Below are positions 1 to 11,030 of a DNA stretch of 64,000 bases, piece by piece. The stretch comes from Lethocerus indicus (taxonomy: Eukaryota > Arthropoda > Insecta > Hemiptera > Belostomatidae): NCBI GenBank assembly GCA_019843655.1, contig JACDQD010000003.1, forward strand, positions 28,570,224 through 28,634,223. Reading direction: 5' to 3'. Every line of letters starts with the position of its first letter. Position 1 is the first letter of the stretch. The notes under the pieces are model-generated. The model saw nothing but the letters and a program-made list of their open reading frames with translations. It had not been told where the DNA came from and made no database searches. The position numbers and the translations under genes are program-made.

Positions 1-420
1 GTTATTATGAGGACAAGAACAGTTTACACAGTAAGCCAAGGGCAAGCAAGTAGTTATGAAATACAAAAAGGGATGATGATGATGATGATGATAAACTGAA
101 TATATCAAACTTGACAATTATTACAATTCAAAATATAACACAATTTTAATTATATTAATCAATGTAATATATAAGTACATTTTAAAGCAATTATAAATAT
201 AAAGTAATTTTTTAAAAACAATGAGTGTTCACAAAGTTTTAACCAATTATAACAAGTATGTCAGTTGTAAATATCACATAGTCAACAATTGGTAAAACTT
301 AATAAATATATTTTTCATTATAAAATTTATAATGAATTAGTTAAAATATTAGTATTGAACTTTAAAAATGCATAACTATATTGTATATATTGGATAATTA
401 AGAAAAGTGTTGGTTCTTAC
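1..420 (-). other. Rbfox1: Rbfox intron, left part, running off the window
   Basis: The segment follows the donor GTAAGA of the 54-nt exon. It is AT-rich and contains a short (GAT)n microsatellite. The expected next exon, which would encode GFGFVTFE, is not present, so this intron is at least 420 nt. Confidence 0.85.
72..92. repeat. (GAT)7 microsatellite
   Basis: Seven perfect GAT units in intron sequence. Confidence 0.95.
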
Positions 421-474
421 CTTGGAACCTCTTTCATTGAAGATAATTTCAACATCCAAGATAACCCCAAATTG
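421..474 (-). CDS. Rbfox1: Rbfox 54-nt exon, middle of the RRM
   Basis: Read on the minus strand, this exon encodes QFGVILDVEIIFNERGSK, the alpha1-beta2 to beta3 approach of the single RRM of the Fox-1/RBFOX splicing factors, which bind (U)GCAUG in pre-mRNA. The acceptor is a T-rich tract ending in ATAG just before 474. The donor is GTAAGA just after 421. The length of exactly 54 nt and the phase-0 borders match the corresponding vertebrate RBFOX exon. The residue equivalent to human RBFOX1 Ile149, an RNA contact, is present. Val replaces the Lys of the vertebrate QFGK sequence. The next exon, with RNP1 (GFGFVTF), is not in the window. The identification is very secure; the isoform use of the exon cannot be judged from sequence. 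Confidence 0.96.
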
Positions 475-900
475 CTATAAAAAAGATTAATTTCGTTACT
501 AATATTTTAAAACAATGGTGTACCGTTTCATACCAATCATAACACATATAAAATAATATATTTCTGGACTGCACATTTACAATAAGAAAATAAATAAGAC
601 TCGCTATCAAATTATCAGTTAATAAAATCTTAATAATCAAATGTCAAGAATTAAAATTTTAAAGGCAGTCTATATATGCATCATCCCCATGGAGAATCTA
701 TAATTCAATGAAATCGTTATTTATCTTTTCTTTTTACAGGCTACAGATCTATATCTCAGCCGGTATTTTTCTTTACTATATATATGATAATATTCCTTTT
801 AATAAAATTAGGATCCAGGTCTCTGATATCATTACTGTTGTGGAGAGAATGGTCTCCCGGTATTCCAATATAGGAAAGAAATAATTGTTAACAGACTTAC
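475..900 (-). other. Rbfox1: Rbfox intron of 426 nt between the two RRM exons
   Basis: It runs from GTAAGT at 900-895 to an acceptor TTTTTTATAG at 475. It is AT-rich. I see no further exon in it and no GCATG in the sense strand. Confidence 0.9.
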
Positions 901-1170
901 TCCAAACATGGCTCTGAGGTCTGGTTCACGAAATCTGAAAGGAATGTTGGAGACATGTAGTCTCTTGGCCTGTGATGGCTGCTGGGTCTGTTGTTGTTGG
1001 GGTTTGCCGACCTCTACCAGGGCCTGGGATGGTGGCTGGGAGGCTCCGGCCCCCGCGGCTCCAGCTCCGTTGGCTCCTGCCGCCCCCGAGCCCCCGGCGC
1101 CGCCTCCGGCACCACCGCCGCTCCCACCCCCCTCGCCTTCTCCCTCCGTCTGCTGCAACATATGCGATCC
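901..1170 (-). CDS. Rbfox1: Rbfox 270-nt exon, linker and start of the RRM
   Basis: The exon is 90 codons, phase 0 at both ends. The acceptor is TTTGAACAG before 1170 and the donor is GTAAGT after 901. The peptide starts [15 protein letters not shown], continues as a Gly/Ala-rich low-complexity stretch, then [14 protein letters not shown] and a Gln-rich run, and ends with [16 protein letters not shown] followed by LRAMFG. The last part is the RNP2/beta1 and alpha1 region of the RBFOX RRM. It keeps the Arg, His and Phe equivalent to human Arg118, His120 and Phe126, which contact the GCAUG RNA. It joins in frame to the 54-nt exon (MFG-QFG). Vertebrate RBFOX has REPD/RDPD and RQMFG here, so the differences are conservative. 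The linker is longer and more Gly-rich than in vertebrates and is probably disordered. Confidence 0.97.
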
Positions 1171-1308
1171 CTGTTCAAATTAGAAGACGACTATTGAAAG
1201 CAAATTCAAGCGTTAGCTATCGTCGCTGGTTAGTTTGTGCGCGTAAAGCCAAAAAAGTCACTTAGAAATACGGCCAAACTTGGTTAATAAAGCGAGGAAC
1301 ATTTACGC

Positions 1309-1918
1309 CAGGGTCGGCAACCTTTCTTGGTTGCGGGTCAAAATCAAACAGAATGTGAGCATTAAAGAAACGTTTCGGTCAGTGATATTTTTATTTTAAA
1401 ACAATGTCTTTTAGAGACTAATAAGGTACATTTTATTAAGATAAAGCGCTATTCTTGTGCTACCGAGTATGTGCTACTACCACTGAACTATAACATAACT
1501 AGAAGGCCGTAGATTTCGTACATAACTAGAAGGCAACCTTCCTATACTTTACTTAAGAAACAGTTAATGATAATTCAGAGAAAAAATCGAGTAACTTTCG
1601 ATTTTAGGTTATAACCCTAACGAAGGTTACAACGCTTCCATTAAGCCGTCCACAACTCAGTCAACCAATCCAACTAGAATCCATCTGTGACGTCACGTTG
1701 GAATCCATCGGATTTTTTTTTTGTGAATTCTGGAACTCACCCAACGCGTAACTAGATATCTTATTGGCGGGAAGTTTAAATACATACGAATTTTTTAAAT
1801 TTATTTTTATGTATTATATTTATGTATTTTGTCCTTTATTTTCGGAACTAAAGTGGGTCACTTGAAATTATCAAATGGGTCACTCGGTGACCCGTGGGTC
1901 ATAGGTTGCCGACCCCTG
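1309..1918. mobile_element. Nonautonomous hAT-like DNA transposon (about 610 bp)
   Basis: The left end reads CAGGGTCGGCAACC and the right end, reverse-complemented, reads CAGGGGTCGGCAACCT: terminal inverted repeats of about 15 bp differing by one missing G. The CAGGG start is typical of hAT elements. The flanking octamers, ATTTACGC at 1301-1308 and ATCTACGG at 1919-1926, agree at six of eight positions, which fits a decayed 8-bp target-site duplication. Subterminal GGGTCAC motifs recur near the right end in both orientations. There is no transposase frame, so it would have needed a partner element. An internal 15-bp direct repeat lies at 1493-1507 and 1520-1534. The element ends about 140 bp from the 270-nt Rbfox exon. 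Confidence 0.8.
1493..1534. repeat. 15-bp direct repeat inside the hAT-like element
   Basis: ACATAACTAGAAGGC occurs at 1493-1507 and again at 1520-1534, 27 bp apart. Confidence 0.9.
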
Positions 1919-2094
1919 ATCTACGGTCTTATTAGAACGGTAGGAAGAATAGTATAGGGGAAAATAAATAGTACTTTTAAAATAAACATACAGATATATT
2001 TACAGTCTTGAGAAATTTTATATTTGACACGATTGTAAATAGTAATAAGGCATAAAGAGGCCACACCCAGTTAAGTATACTAAGAATTAAATCC

Positions 2095-2130
2095 AGGCAG
2101 TAACGGGAGCTAGTAACCGTAATTCTGCCT
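2095..2130. other. Short imperfect hairpin
   Basis: AGGCAG pairs with CTGCCT and ACGG with CCGT, separated by a small internal loop, with a ten-base terminal loop. It is too short for a typical miRNA precursor. No function is claimed. Confidence 0.35.
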
Positions 2131-2702
2131 CCTAGGGTGAGAAGAGCACATTCTTATGGACGGTTATGTTCGCACATTTCGGTAAGTTACTTCGTTAATG
2201 GGTGGTTTTTTAAATTTTCAAGGTCGAAAATTTTAACTTTCGGGGCCAATAGGGTGTCGTCAAGTCCGGATTAACGGGCTTGTAAAGCGTAAACAAACAT
2301 TAATAACCTGACTGTGATTTACTATGGCAAAGAAAACAATATACTTGATTAAATCTATTCACTATAATCAAGATTGACAGTAAATCTCAGCGCACGCATA
2401 ATATTCATCGCCACATACGCACGCCCGGACACACAATAAAGGCTACCATCAATTTAAGCATACCAAAATAATTTGATAAACTATATATATACAGATTTTA
2501 AATATATCACGTATATTAGTAGTTACTGCAGCAGCAGCATTCGACACACAATGCATATATGAATAATATTGCTGATGTGAAAACATCATGGCTTCGCTCG
2601 TCCCTACAGTTTCATGCTCTAAGACCATTTCTGTAATCTGCGTTTGAAATAACGCAATGTTTTAGCTAAACGTGAACAGCAGGGAAACCCTGTTGGTCAG
2701 CG

Positions 2703-2716
2703 GTTACCATAGCAAC
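2703..2716. promoter_or_regulatory. X-box (RFX-family) motif
   Basis: GTTACCATAGCAAC fits the symmetric RFX consensus GTTNCCATRGNAAC at every position. RFX proteins bind this motif in promoters and enhancers of ciliary and neuronal genes. Here it sits deep in the large Rbfox intron, so it would act as an intronic enhancer or belong to an unseen transcript. The motif match is direct observation; occupancy is inference. Confidence 0.5.
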
Positions 2717-2892
2717 ACCCACTACAACATAAACCTCTCATCGGACACGGTATTTTTATTTACAAAAAAACAATTGTTGACCACCAAGTGAAAGGACCGG
2801 TCTAAATAGTACTTTCTATTCGTCTGTTTAATTGTACACTTCTATTTTCGAAAGGTTTCGGAAAGTTGGTTTTGTGCAGATAAGTAGTAAGG

Positions 2893-3036
2893 TGGAATTA
2901 TTTTTTGTTTACAAACCAACAGTTATTGGTCAGGTAGACGGCATTCGACCGATAATTTTGAATTTCCGACCGTACGAGGAATCGAACCCCAAACAGACCG
3001 ACCATAAGCCGATAGCTCCGCTAAGTTTGGGGTCGG
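2893..3036 (-). mobile_element. tRNA-derived SINE
   Basis: On the minus strand an A-box-like TAGCGGAGCTATCGG lies at 3023-3009, followed by a perfect B box GGTTCGATTCC at 2988-2978. The spacing is somewhat short but compatible with a tRNA-type RNA polymerase III promoter. The sequence does not fold as a clean tRNA and continues into an unrelated body ending near an A-rich stretch (AACAAAAAATAA around 2903). Ends are approximate. Confidence 0.65.
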
Positions 3037-3925
3037 AATGAGTGCGTGTCCACCCCGAAAAATAATTATCGACGAATATTTTGGTTGTATATACTGTTTT
3101 CCAAAACGAGTCAAGTGTAGAGAGTACAATCTACTGAGAAGCCCAATGGAAAAACGGACGGAACTTATTCAAGTATACCGCTGCACTCTGGGTGCGTCTT
3201 GGCCACGAACGCACTACTGTAGCTAGTACAGCTTTCATGTTCAACTGTTCCCTGAAAGAGTGGATACGTGGAACACAAGACTCATTGCTAAGGTAGTAAA
3301 GGGCAATAATCAGTGGGGTCGTCTATCAGCGGTTCTACCTCATGTTGGTGCGTTGGCGACTTTGAAGAGAGACGATTATACACTTAATTCCAACACGGAG
3401 AAAAGCAAATTCTCATATTCGCGGTCAATTAAATACGCCGCAAATGGCAGAATTATGCGACAAAACTTTAATTAAAAACACACCAAAACATTTTCAACGA
3501 CTGCGGATATACTACTGCGTGTTCAATGCCATTAGGAAGTGTGCTTTTGTGACTTTTCTCACAAAGCCGAACGTATAAGCGACAGGTGTAATGTCGTGGA
3601 TAGCCTCAAGCCAATTGTCACTACTGTATTATTAAATTTAAATGAAATAACGCTATAGGTGTTATTGTTTGCGTACAAATGTACGACTTGTGCCAGATAC
3701 TATCATGCGGGTAGGATGCGCCGCCGGCAATATGCTTAAGTAAACACAAACACAGATTGCACATTTGCACATTGAAATACCTCTGTGCTAATTTGCCGCT
3801 AGTTTTGGGCAAGGGAGAAGCTTCCAGTTTTTAATAAAAACAGCAATATTTCACAGAACTAGTTTATTACAGTCTGTGTGTGCGTAAATTATATGATTAG
3901 TGAGCTCACACGTGGGTTGCCGGAA

Positions 3926-3965
3926 GACCAAATCAGCGAGTGGAGACAGAGTATGGCAAGAATTG
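3926..3965 (+). repeat. Dispersed repeat family 1, copy 1
   Basis: It starts with GACCAAATCAGCGAGTGGAG. It shares the 11-mer GACCAAATCAG and the later TGGAGA and GCAAG blocks with the copy at 5081-5118, and part of the sequence with 19426-19470. Probably a fragment of an unnamed interspersed element. Confidence 0.6.
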
Positions 3966-4806
3966 AGCTAATCCGAGCCCCAAAAGGAACTAAAAGTTAT
4001 CTTTAATTACATTCGTTCGCGATATTGTACAAACTAGAATTGTAATATTAGAAGGAGGAATGCAGGGGTTGTGGTCGTAAATCGAAAACGTTCTCTCACT
4101 GTAAAACGAACGCTGAACGGCGACCTATTGAGATTTGTTGGCAGAGGACCGTACCTGGCGCCTTTCAGGAATGTTTAAAATCAAAATGGCCGATCCATTG
4201 TCCTCTAACTCATTTAACTTCACTGTAATTCGATTGGCCAATCGTAAGAGAAAATATATTCGCTCTCGTCCGACAAATCGGACCCTTCAGATATTAAGTT
4301 TCGGCGTTCGTTAAAAAATGAAACACACGGTACAGAGGCGTGAAATTCAAATAATTTATTAAGGTATCGAACCGGAATTATAATAACACTCTGACCAGTT
4401 TTTATTATTTTATGGCCAAATTAATTCAGAGTTTTAATGTATTCAGCACGTTCAGTTATTTTCACGTTGATTCGCATATTTCTTTGAAAAGGTTATCTCG
4501 GAATCAATTGTAAGAATGAACGTGACATTTGTATAATCTCTGTAGTAGAGGTAATATCGTACTACTGAAGGACTTGGTCAGGAATTCATATGAAATCCAC
4601 TTTGTGTGAACAGATTTATCGTAGTAATTTTATCCTTTCTCCTTTGTTAAGTATGTTATACTTTCATTTTCGTATGTCGTGTTTGTATGTAATTAAATGA
4701 TTATATTTTATTTAGGATAACCTGTTTGGAGGTCCAAGTGGGTTTATATTAACAAAAGGGAATATATTATCACTACTGCGCTCTTCTGTCTCCTCTCGGT
4801 GATTTC

Positions 4807-4845
4807 GTCCTATGCTAGGCCGGTTTCAGCTTCTCGTCATCACAG
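4807..4845 (+). repeat. Dispersed repeat family 2, copy 1
   Basis: GTCCTATGCTAGGCCGGTTT followed by CAGCTTCTCGTCATCACAG. It aligns over about 39 bp with 39303-39342, with a few substitutions and small gaps. Confidence 0.6.
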
Positions 4846-5080
4846 AAACTTAGTGAACCACCAAATAAGGTTTCCGTTGGTACTACGGTGACCTAGTTCT
4901 GTACCAAATAAACGAGTGTAAAGAAAGAATGGTTAGATATACGTAAATCTCGCCGAGCCCGACCAAATACCATATAGGATTTAATAGAACTTTCAACCCT
5001 TGAACTATGAAAATCACGAACGTCTCAATTTCACGCTTTCGTTACGAAAATTACAGCTAGTAATTATTTTGACTATTTGA

Positions 5081-5118
5081 TATAGGACCAAATCAGTGTG
5101 GAGATTAAATATAGCAAG
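5081..5118 (+). repeat. Dispersed repeat family 1, copy 2
   Basis: ATAGGACCAAATCAG at 5082-5096 matches 19426-19440 exactly. The continuation GTGTGGAGA ... GCAAG aligns with the copy at 3926-3960 with a two-base gap. Confidence 0.6.
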
Positions 5119-8100
5119 ACATAATATATGTTTATTAACAATATTTTTCGGTATTATTTATTCATCGCTACTCTGGGTAAACATTATGGTCCTTCCTGCG
5201 GGAGAAAACTCAACAAAAACTAATTGCGAAATTTGTGCCTAATGAAGTCGCGTAACCGGCATTTCGTTTTTTTATTCTTCAGGCAAGACAATGTTATTGT
5301 TGTAGAGTGAAAATATCGGAGATAATTAATTAATCGCCGGTAAGTTTGTAGCCGGTCGGTCAGTTCTCGGGGTGGAGTACGCAAGGGCTAGTTGACTACT
5401 ATAAATTGGTAGAAGTGTAGGGTTTAGTTTTGTGCCGGGTGTCGAGGGTTGAGGGTCGGGGGCAGAAGCGGGGAAAGCCGCCCCCTCGCGATCGATACGA
5501 ACCCCGGGTGGGTTCCACCCCCGCTCCGCTACCGATCCCGCTCTTACAACCCTCCCAATGCTATTTAACCATCCGCCTACCGCCCTTATCCCCAAAATTC
5601 ACGCCGCCAAATAACCCGCCATCGCCTCTAGCATCGCGTGATTTCAATTAATTTGAAATTTTTTTTTATATTATATTTTTTCAATTATCACGTTCGACAC
5701 AACGCCTAAGACGGAGAGAAACGGAGGGACCCCGATGACGCTGCACGCGGCGTAAACCGAAAAGTCCGATATAGTTGTACGACAACCGAAATAGCCCGTA
5801 GTACCGGGTACCGGGGACTGTTGCCAGATGGGGGATACAATAGGTGGTAGTGTGGCGGGACGGTTTCTGGCATTGTGGCACAGTGGGCACGGCATCTCTC
5901 GCCGCTCTGCCAACCCCGACTGCCAACTATCCTCGGCGCTTCTCTTCTTATCTTTGAAGCGAAACGATTCCTTCCTCGACCTACGATCGTATCGGCAAGG
6001 CATTCCTTTGCCCGATTCGAGCCGGATTTTAACTGTCCCATCGGACAATACGAACTCGCATATCTAATTCGGACGTGTAATCTATAGTCGGAAGCGAAAA
6101 ATTAAAAGGACGCGAGTTCCGCTCGCGACCTGTCCTCATGCAACGAAATAGGAATAAGACGCGTTTCCGTGACTTCAAAAAATCAGCTATACAACTTTCC
6201 ATAATATAATCAAATCGTTTTACGTTTTTTCAGAAAGGAATGTACACTACGCAAAACGGTTCGTGAAAGTGAAACACACCACTGCCATAGATAAAAGTCC
6301 TAAAATTAATTCCGCACAAAGGACATCTATCAATCGTGACGTTTTCCAAAACGATTATATTAGAGCGGGTAATACTGTCGGATGCGCACAGAAGGGACCG
6401 AGCTGTAACGACAGCTGGGGATTTTTCATCGTTTCGGAGATGGAAAGTTTCGCCTCCTACATCCGGAACAAGTTTCGGCCTTGTTCCGTAGGTGAAGTTG
6501 GGCGTAAAAGTGTCGACAACTTGAAGTGTGGCTAGGCCGAACTTATCGCGGGCCCGGTGCACCGCTCGGCTGCCCCGATAGGCATTTCCAAACTTTACAT
6601 CACTTCCTGCAGCGAATCAACTATGCTTCAGCTCCGACGTAATGGGAAAAATTGTTAAAACAACTCGCGAAGGGAAAAGTTGGCGCTTTCAGTGGCCGAC
6701 ACCAGTCTCACTGAATCAGTTGTCGGAGCGAGCCACATGAAACGTGTCATCAATTTACTACTTTCGACGTTCAAACGATCTGATTCGTTCAACCACTCAG
6801 CTGCCGCGGCCGCAAAGGTAGATGCGCGAGAAGAAATACCGTCCGGAAATTTTGCCGTCGACTAATATTTGTACTGTATTTGAATTCGGGGCAACTTGAG
6901 TTTCAGGTTTGCGTAAGAGACCTCGTACACGCGAAACCACTGGGCGGAGCTAATAAAACTTTTCCCCCGAAATTATTCGAAGCATTTTCCAATATTGAAG
7001 TAACGCTCGGAAGTCTCGGAATCGACTCCGGGACCAAAACGGGGAAGCGCCCATCGGTTGACCTACGTCTGACACGATTCCCGTACGTCCGGTGTGTACA
7101 TACCTCCCCGAAAGCCCGTCGACTTTAATAATTTTATTTATTCATTTCTAATGAAAAATACGGGACTACCGAACTAAATTTAGCTTTGACCACGGGGTAC
7201 AATACATTGATTCGTTATAGAGATCAGTAGATAATATAGATATTAGTTGATAACATTTGGGAAAACTGAGCAACGCGGAGGGAATAGCCGGTGACGCGGG
7301 TGGAAGAAAGTCGACACCGAGTTAGTTCTCAAGCAAACTGTGATGACCGACACTTGGCTTCGATTGGGAAATGTGGGAGGCAGCCGATGCGGGACCGCGC
7401 CCGCAAAACAGTACCCCATTTAGTCTTCTCCTATTAACCATCTGGGAAATGGCGTGCAGTTAAAAAAAGACTCGAACCAGAAATCGATTTCATTAGACAC
7501 CGTGCGCGTACTAAACCCATTAACCGATGAGGCGTTAGAGACTGAAATACGAATAATCTCGATAAGTTTAAGCCTCATTTTTTCATAATCCATTGTCGAA
7601 CTGTACCGATTTCTACGTACTTGGAGTGTAGGCAAGTAATTTCTATTTTGTAATTTATATTGCCCTGTCATATGTCATAGTGGATCATTGCATCTCTCGA
7701 CTCACGGCGACTAATTTAGGGAATATTTTTTTTAATATTAAGTTCCTTTTGTATTAAGTTGTATTTATGTCGAAATGTATTATGGATTGTTGTTAAGCGT
7801 ATTACGGGTATATTCAAACAAATACATGAGCTGGTCACAGCGAGAAATTAAATTTCCGTGTGGGCTTTAAGTCGTAAGACAGGCTTACAATTAAGCTGAA
7901 ATAGCAAAGTGCAAAGTAGACAATTAGGCATGCTTACAAACTGAATGCACTATTAACATACGCAATGCATCACAACAACGTAGCACGGGTGCACAGGAAT
8001 TTTTCTTCGGGAAGAAGGAAAATAAGGACTAAAATGAATTAAAAATAGCCATACCTAGGAAGTTCTATTCCTAGTTTGATTACATCACTTATCTCAGTAA

Positions 8101-9331
8101 CGAATCGGAGTCACGAGAGGCCAATGGTATACAAATTATGCGACGGACCAGTGGTTTCAAACAATTTAAAGATTTTCGTCCGGAATTGCAGTCCAGAACA
8201 AATGAAACAGAAACGTATGGTAATGATATTGTTTCTCTCGCTTTCATTTAATTACGAGTTCACAATTTATATATATAAATTATATATATAAATAAAAAAA
8301 ATTAAAATATACCTTCAATACTGTGCGATACAGAATATATTCCTGTGCTGATTCGAGTTTCATGATTTCTTGATTGAACTGTGATCTACCGGGGCCCTAC
8401 GGAAAATAAATTATTATAGGTCAGAGCTATGAACCGAAACTGAACAAAATAAAATAAAAAAATTAAAATAAACTGAAATAAAATATGCACCAGAACAATC
8501 ATTTTCCCTTCAAAAATTGTCAAAAAAATTATATTAAATATGATTTCGTTACTCATTGTACCTTCCCGTAGGAGTAAGTATCGATTATTATGCTGAAAAG
8601 AATTATTCTTCAAACTTCTGGGTTCGCCAATCATTTTCGGGACGTCCACAAATATGTATGCCTGACGAAATGTTATCCAATTTAATATATTTTTTTACAT
8701 TTATTGCCATTTACACCATATTTTAATTCGTCTTTGCGAAAGTAGCATAATTAAGTAGGGTTTAACGAAATTATCTTCAGAAAGAAAAATATTAGAAGTA
8801 ATACCGAGAAATAATAATGCGTAACATGCAGTACCCACCGCTTATCAATCGACCTTACATATTTTTCAAATTTTGTATTTACTTTAATACTATCATTTAG
8901 TTACGTACTTAATTATTCATTTTGAGCCCACACAAAATGTTTATAGTTTTCTTTATTTAATTTTCCGAAAAATAATTCTGTTATCATTTGCTTTCTGCGT
9001 GGCTTGTGTCCGCGATGTGGGTTTGTGTCATACGAATATCGACTATTTTTTTAATCCCGGTATTGGACCCAATTTCCTTCAAATCCAATTTTTAATTCTT
9101 TACGAGAGGAGCAAACATCCAGTACACTCATTAGAACAAATATTTCGCCTACTAAAATATTAATAAACGCACTCGAAGTTTCAAACATCACGAAGGAGGC
9201 AAGGCACTCGAAGCCCATCAAACGGAAAAAAATATCTTTCTGTTGTAATTCAAACAATATGGATTTAAAACCTTTCAGAGAGACATAACAAATAGACCAT
9301 AATTTGTGACCATTATGGTCATTACCAAAAT

Positions 9332-9348
9332 TCCACTGAGGTCCCGAT
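9332..9348 (+). repeat. 17-bp word shared with 59949-59965
   Basis: TCCACTGAGGTCCCGAT occurs exactly at both places. The flanks do not align convincingly, so this may be a very decayed repeat or chance. Confidence 0.35.
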
Positions 9349-11021
9349 AACTAAGCGAGCTACCTATCCAAGATCGTTGAGATGTTCATAAGCACAAGAC
9401 AAACGTACTTGTCGTGTCAGTTTTGCGATAAGGATAACATAGAAATTATTAACTCCGGTTCCCCCTCCAAAAAAAATTGTTCAATGAGCTCCCTACAAAG
9501 CCACGTTTGGCAATCTTAGCGGGTCTAATCGATACTCGTGTGCGTGTTGAACCGAAGTAATTTTTCATTAACACGAAACCCTCCCCCACCGAAGACTTAG
9601 ATTTATTTAAAGCAATTAGCTCCAGTTTTAACCATTACACGGCGGGACATTAGGAGTCGAGAATAAGAAAGGCGCTTACTATTATTAAACGAGTTTCACA
9701 TACTTGACTTCAAGAACGTAAAAGACCGTAGAACAAAAAGGGGGCTTGAATTTACTAGCTCCGAGTAAAGAACTACCTGCATGTAAAGGAAAATGGAATC
9801 TAAAGAAATTCTGTTTTAATGAAGTTGCGCGCTGATCAATAGTGTGGAATAACATTCAAATGCAAAAGGAATTAACAACGTGTAATTTATTACAATAATA
9901 ATTACTACTAAATAAATGTTCACTGAACATGTTTTTGAACATTTTTACTCGTCGCGATTCCTCAAGGGGGTGAAACTAACAAGAGGGTAACATATTCAGG
10001 GCAAATGAGAAGAGCTAAAAATACAAATTAAACCTTCAATATGTTTATAAGAACCTGACATTTTCTTTCCCGGTAAAATACGTGATGTATATTTTCCAAC
10101 CAAGAGGCTAATAGAGTCCAATTCACTAAAAACGCGAAACAAAAATATTCCAGAAAAAAGGGGTAAATCGAAAGATCACGTGCCAAAAGAAACCGGAGCT
10201 TCGTGAGATAAGAAATACGATTTTATTACTAAAAAAAAAGTCCGACCCGGCTATGAGATCGCTATATTTCGTCCAAAATGTCGTACAATTGAAAATTTGC
10301 GTGGACAGTGCTTTATTCGATTTCCTTCGTTCATAAAATGCAATGGCTAATGACTGATTCGGCCGAATCGTTATTAGGTGTCGGCGCTGTTGTGTGCCTT
10401 GCATATTAGTCGTTTGAACCCATGCCACAGAGCTCTGTTATTATCTGAGAACCGAGTTTCATCAATCATGAACCTAACTAACGTCCATGTGACTGACCGA
10501 GTGTTAGGTGGTTGTATTCTTTTTCAAAGGCTGCGCTCTGACAGACGCCGTCCACCGGGGCAACTGCATATTGTTGCAAATTTCAATCTATTGGAGAATA
10601 TATTCAGAGGATTCAATCGGTAGTTTGATTCAAGGCGCACAATACGTACTAGCGTCCTTATTTCAGATGTATATTCTTTCTCCTTTATATTTTAGAGATA
10701 ATTTCGGGATTATTTTTTTTTTAATAGGTTATTAAGAACAGCGTTGTTTGGAAAAACGAGACTCGGTTCTGTAATTTAATTTCATTAATATCTCAAGTAA
10801 AATAGAATGCATACAGAAAGTGTGTCGCGAACAGGCACGGTCCCGCTGAACTGGACATCCGTTAGTGGATTGTGGGGCCGGTTGAGAAAAATACGGGACG
10901 AGGAAGGATTGTGGGGGAATAGGAAGAGGCCCAACAAGGCAGAAGTGTCCGTCGCGGCGATCGGGCGGCCGTGAACAGAAAGAAGGTAACGGTTGAGCAA
11001 GCTGACCCGGTCAGAATGTCG

Positions 11022-11030
11022 CCCCCCCCC
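11022..11030. repeat. C run (9 bases)
   Basis: Nine C on the plus strand, hence nine G in the Rbfox sense strand. Confidence 0.9.

Noticed and set aside
908..1265. Three overlapping plus-strand frames opposite the 270-nt exon
   Set aside because: They are antisense shadows of the Gly/Ala-rich Rbfox exon.
1688..1695. CRE octamer TGACGTCA
   Set aside because: It lies inside a transposon and an 8-bp match is expected about once per window by chance.
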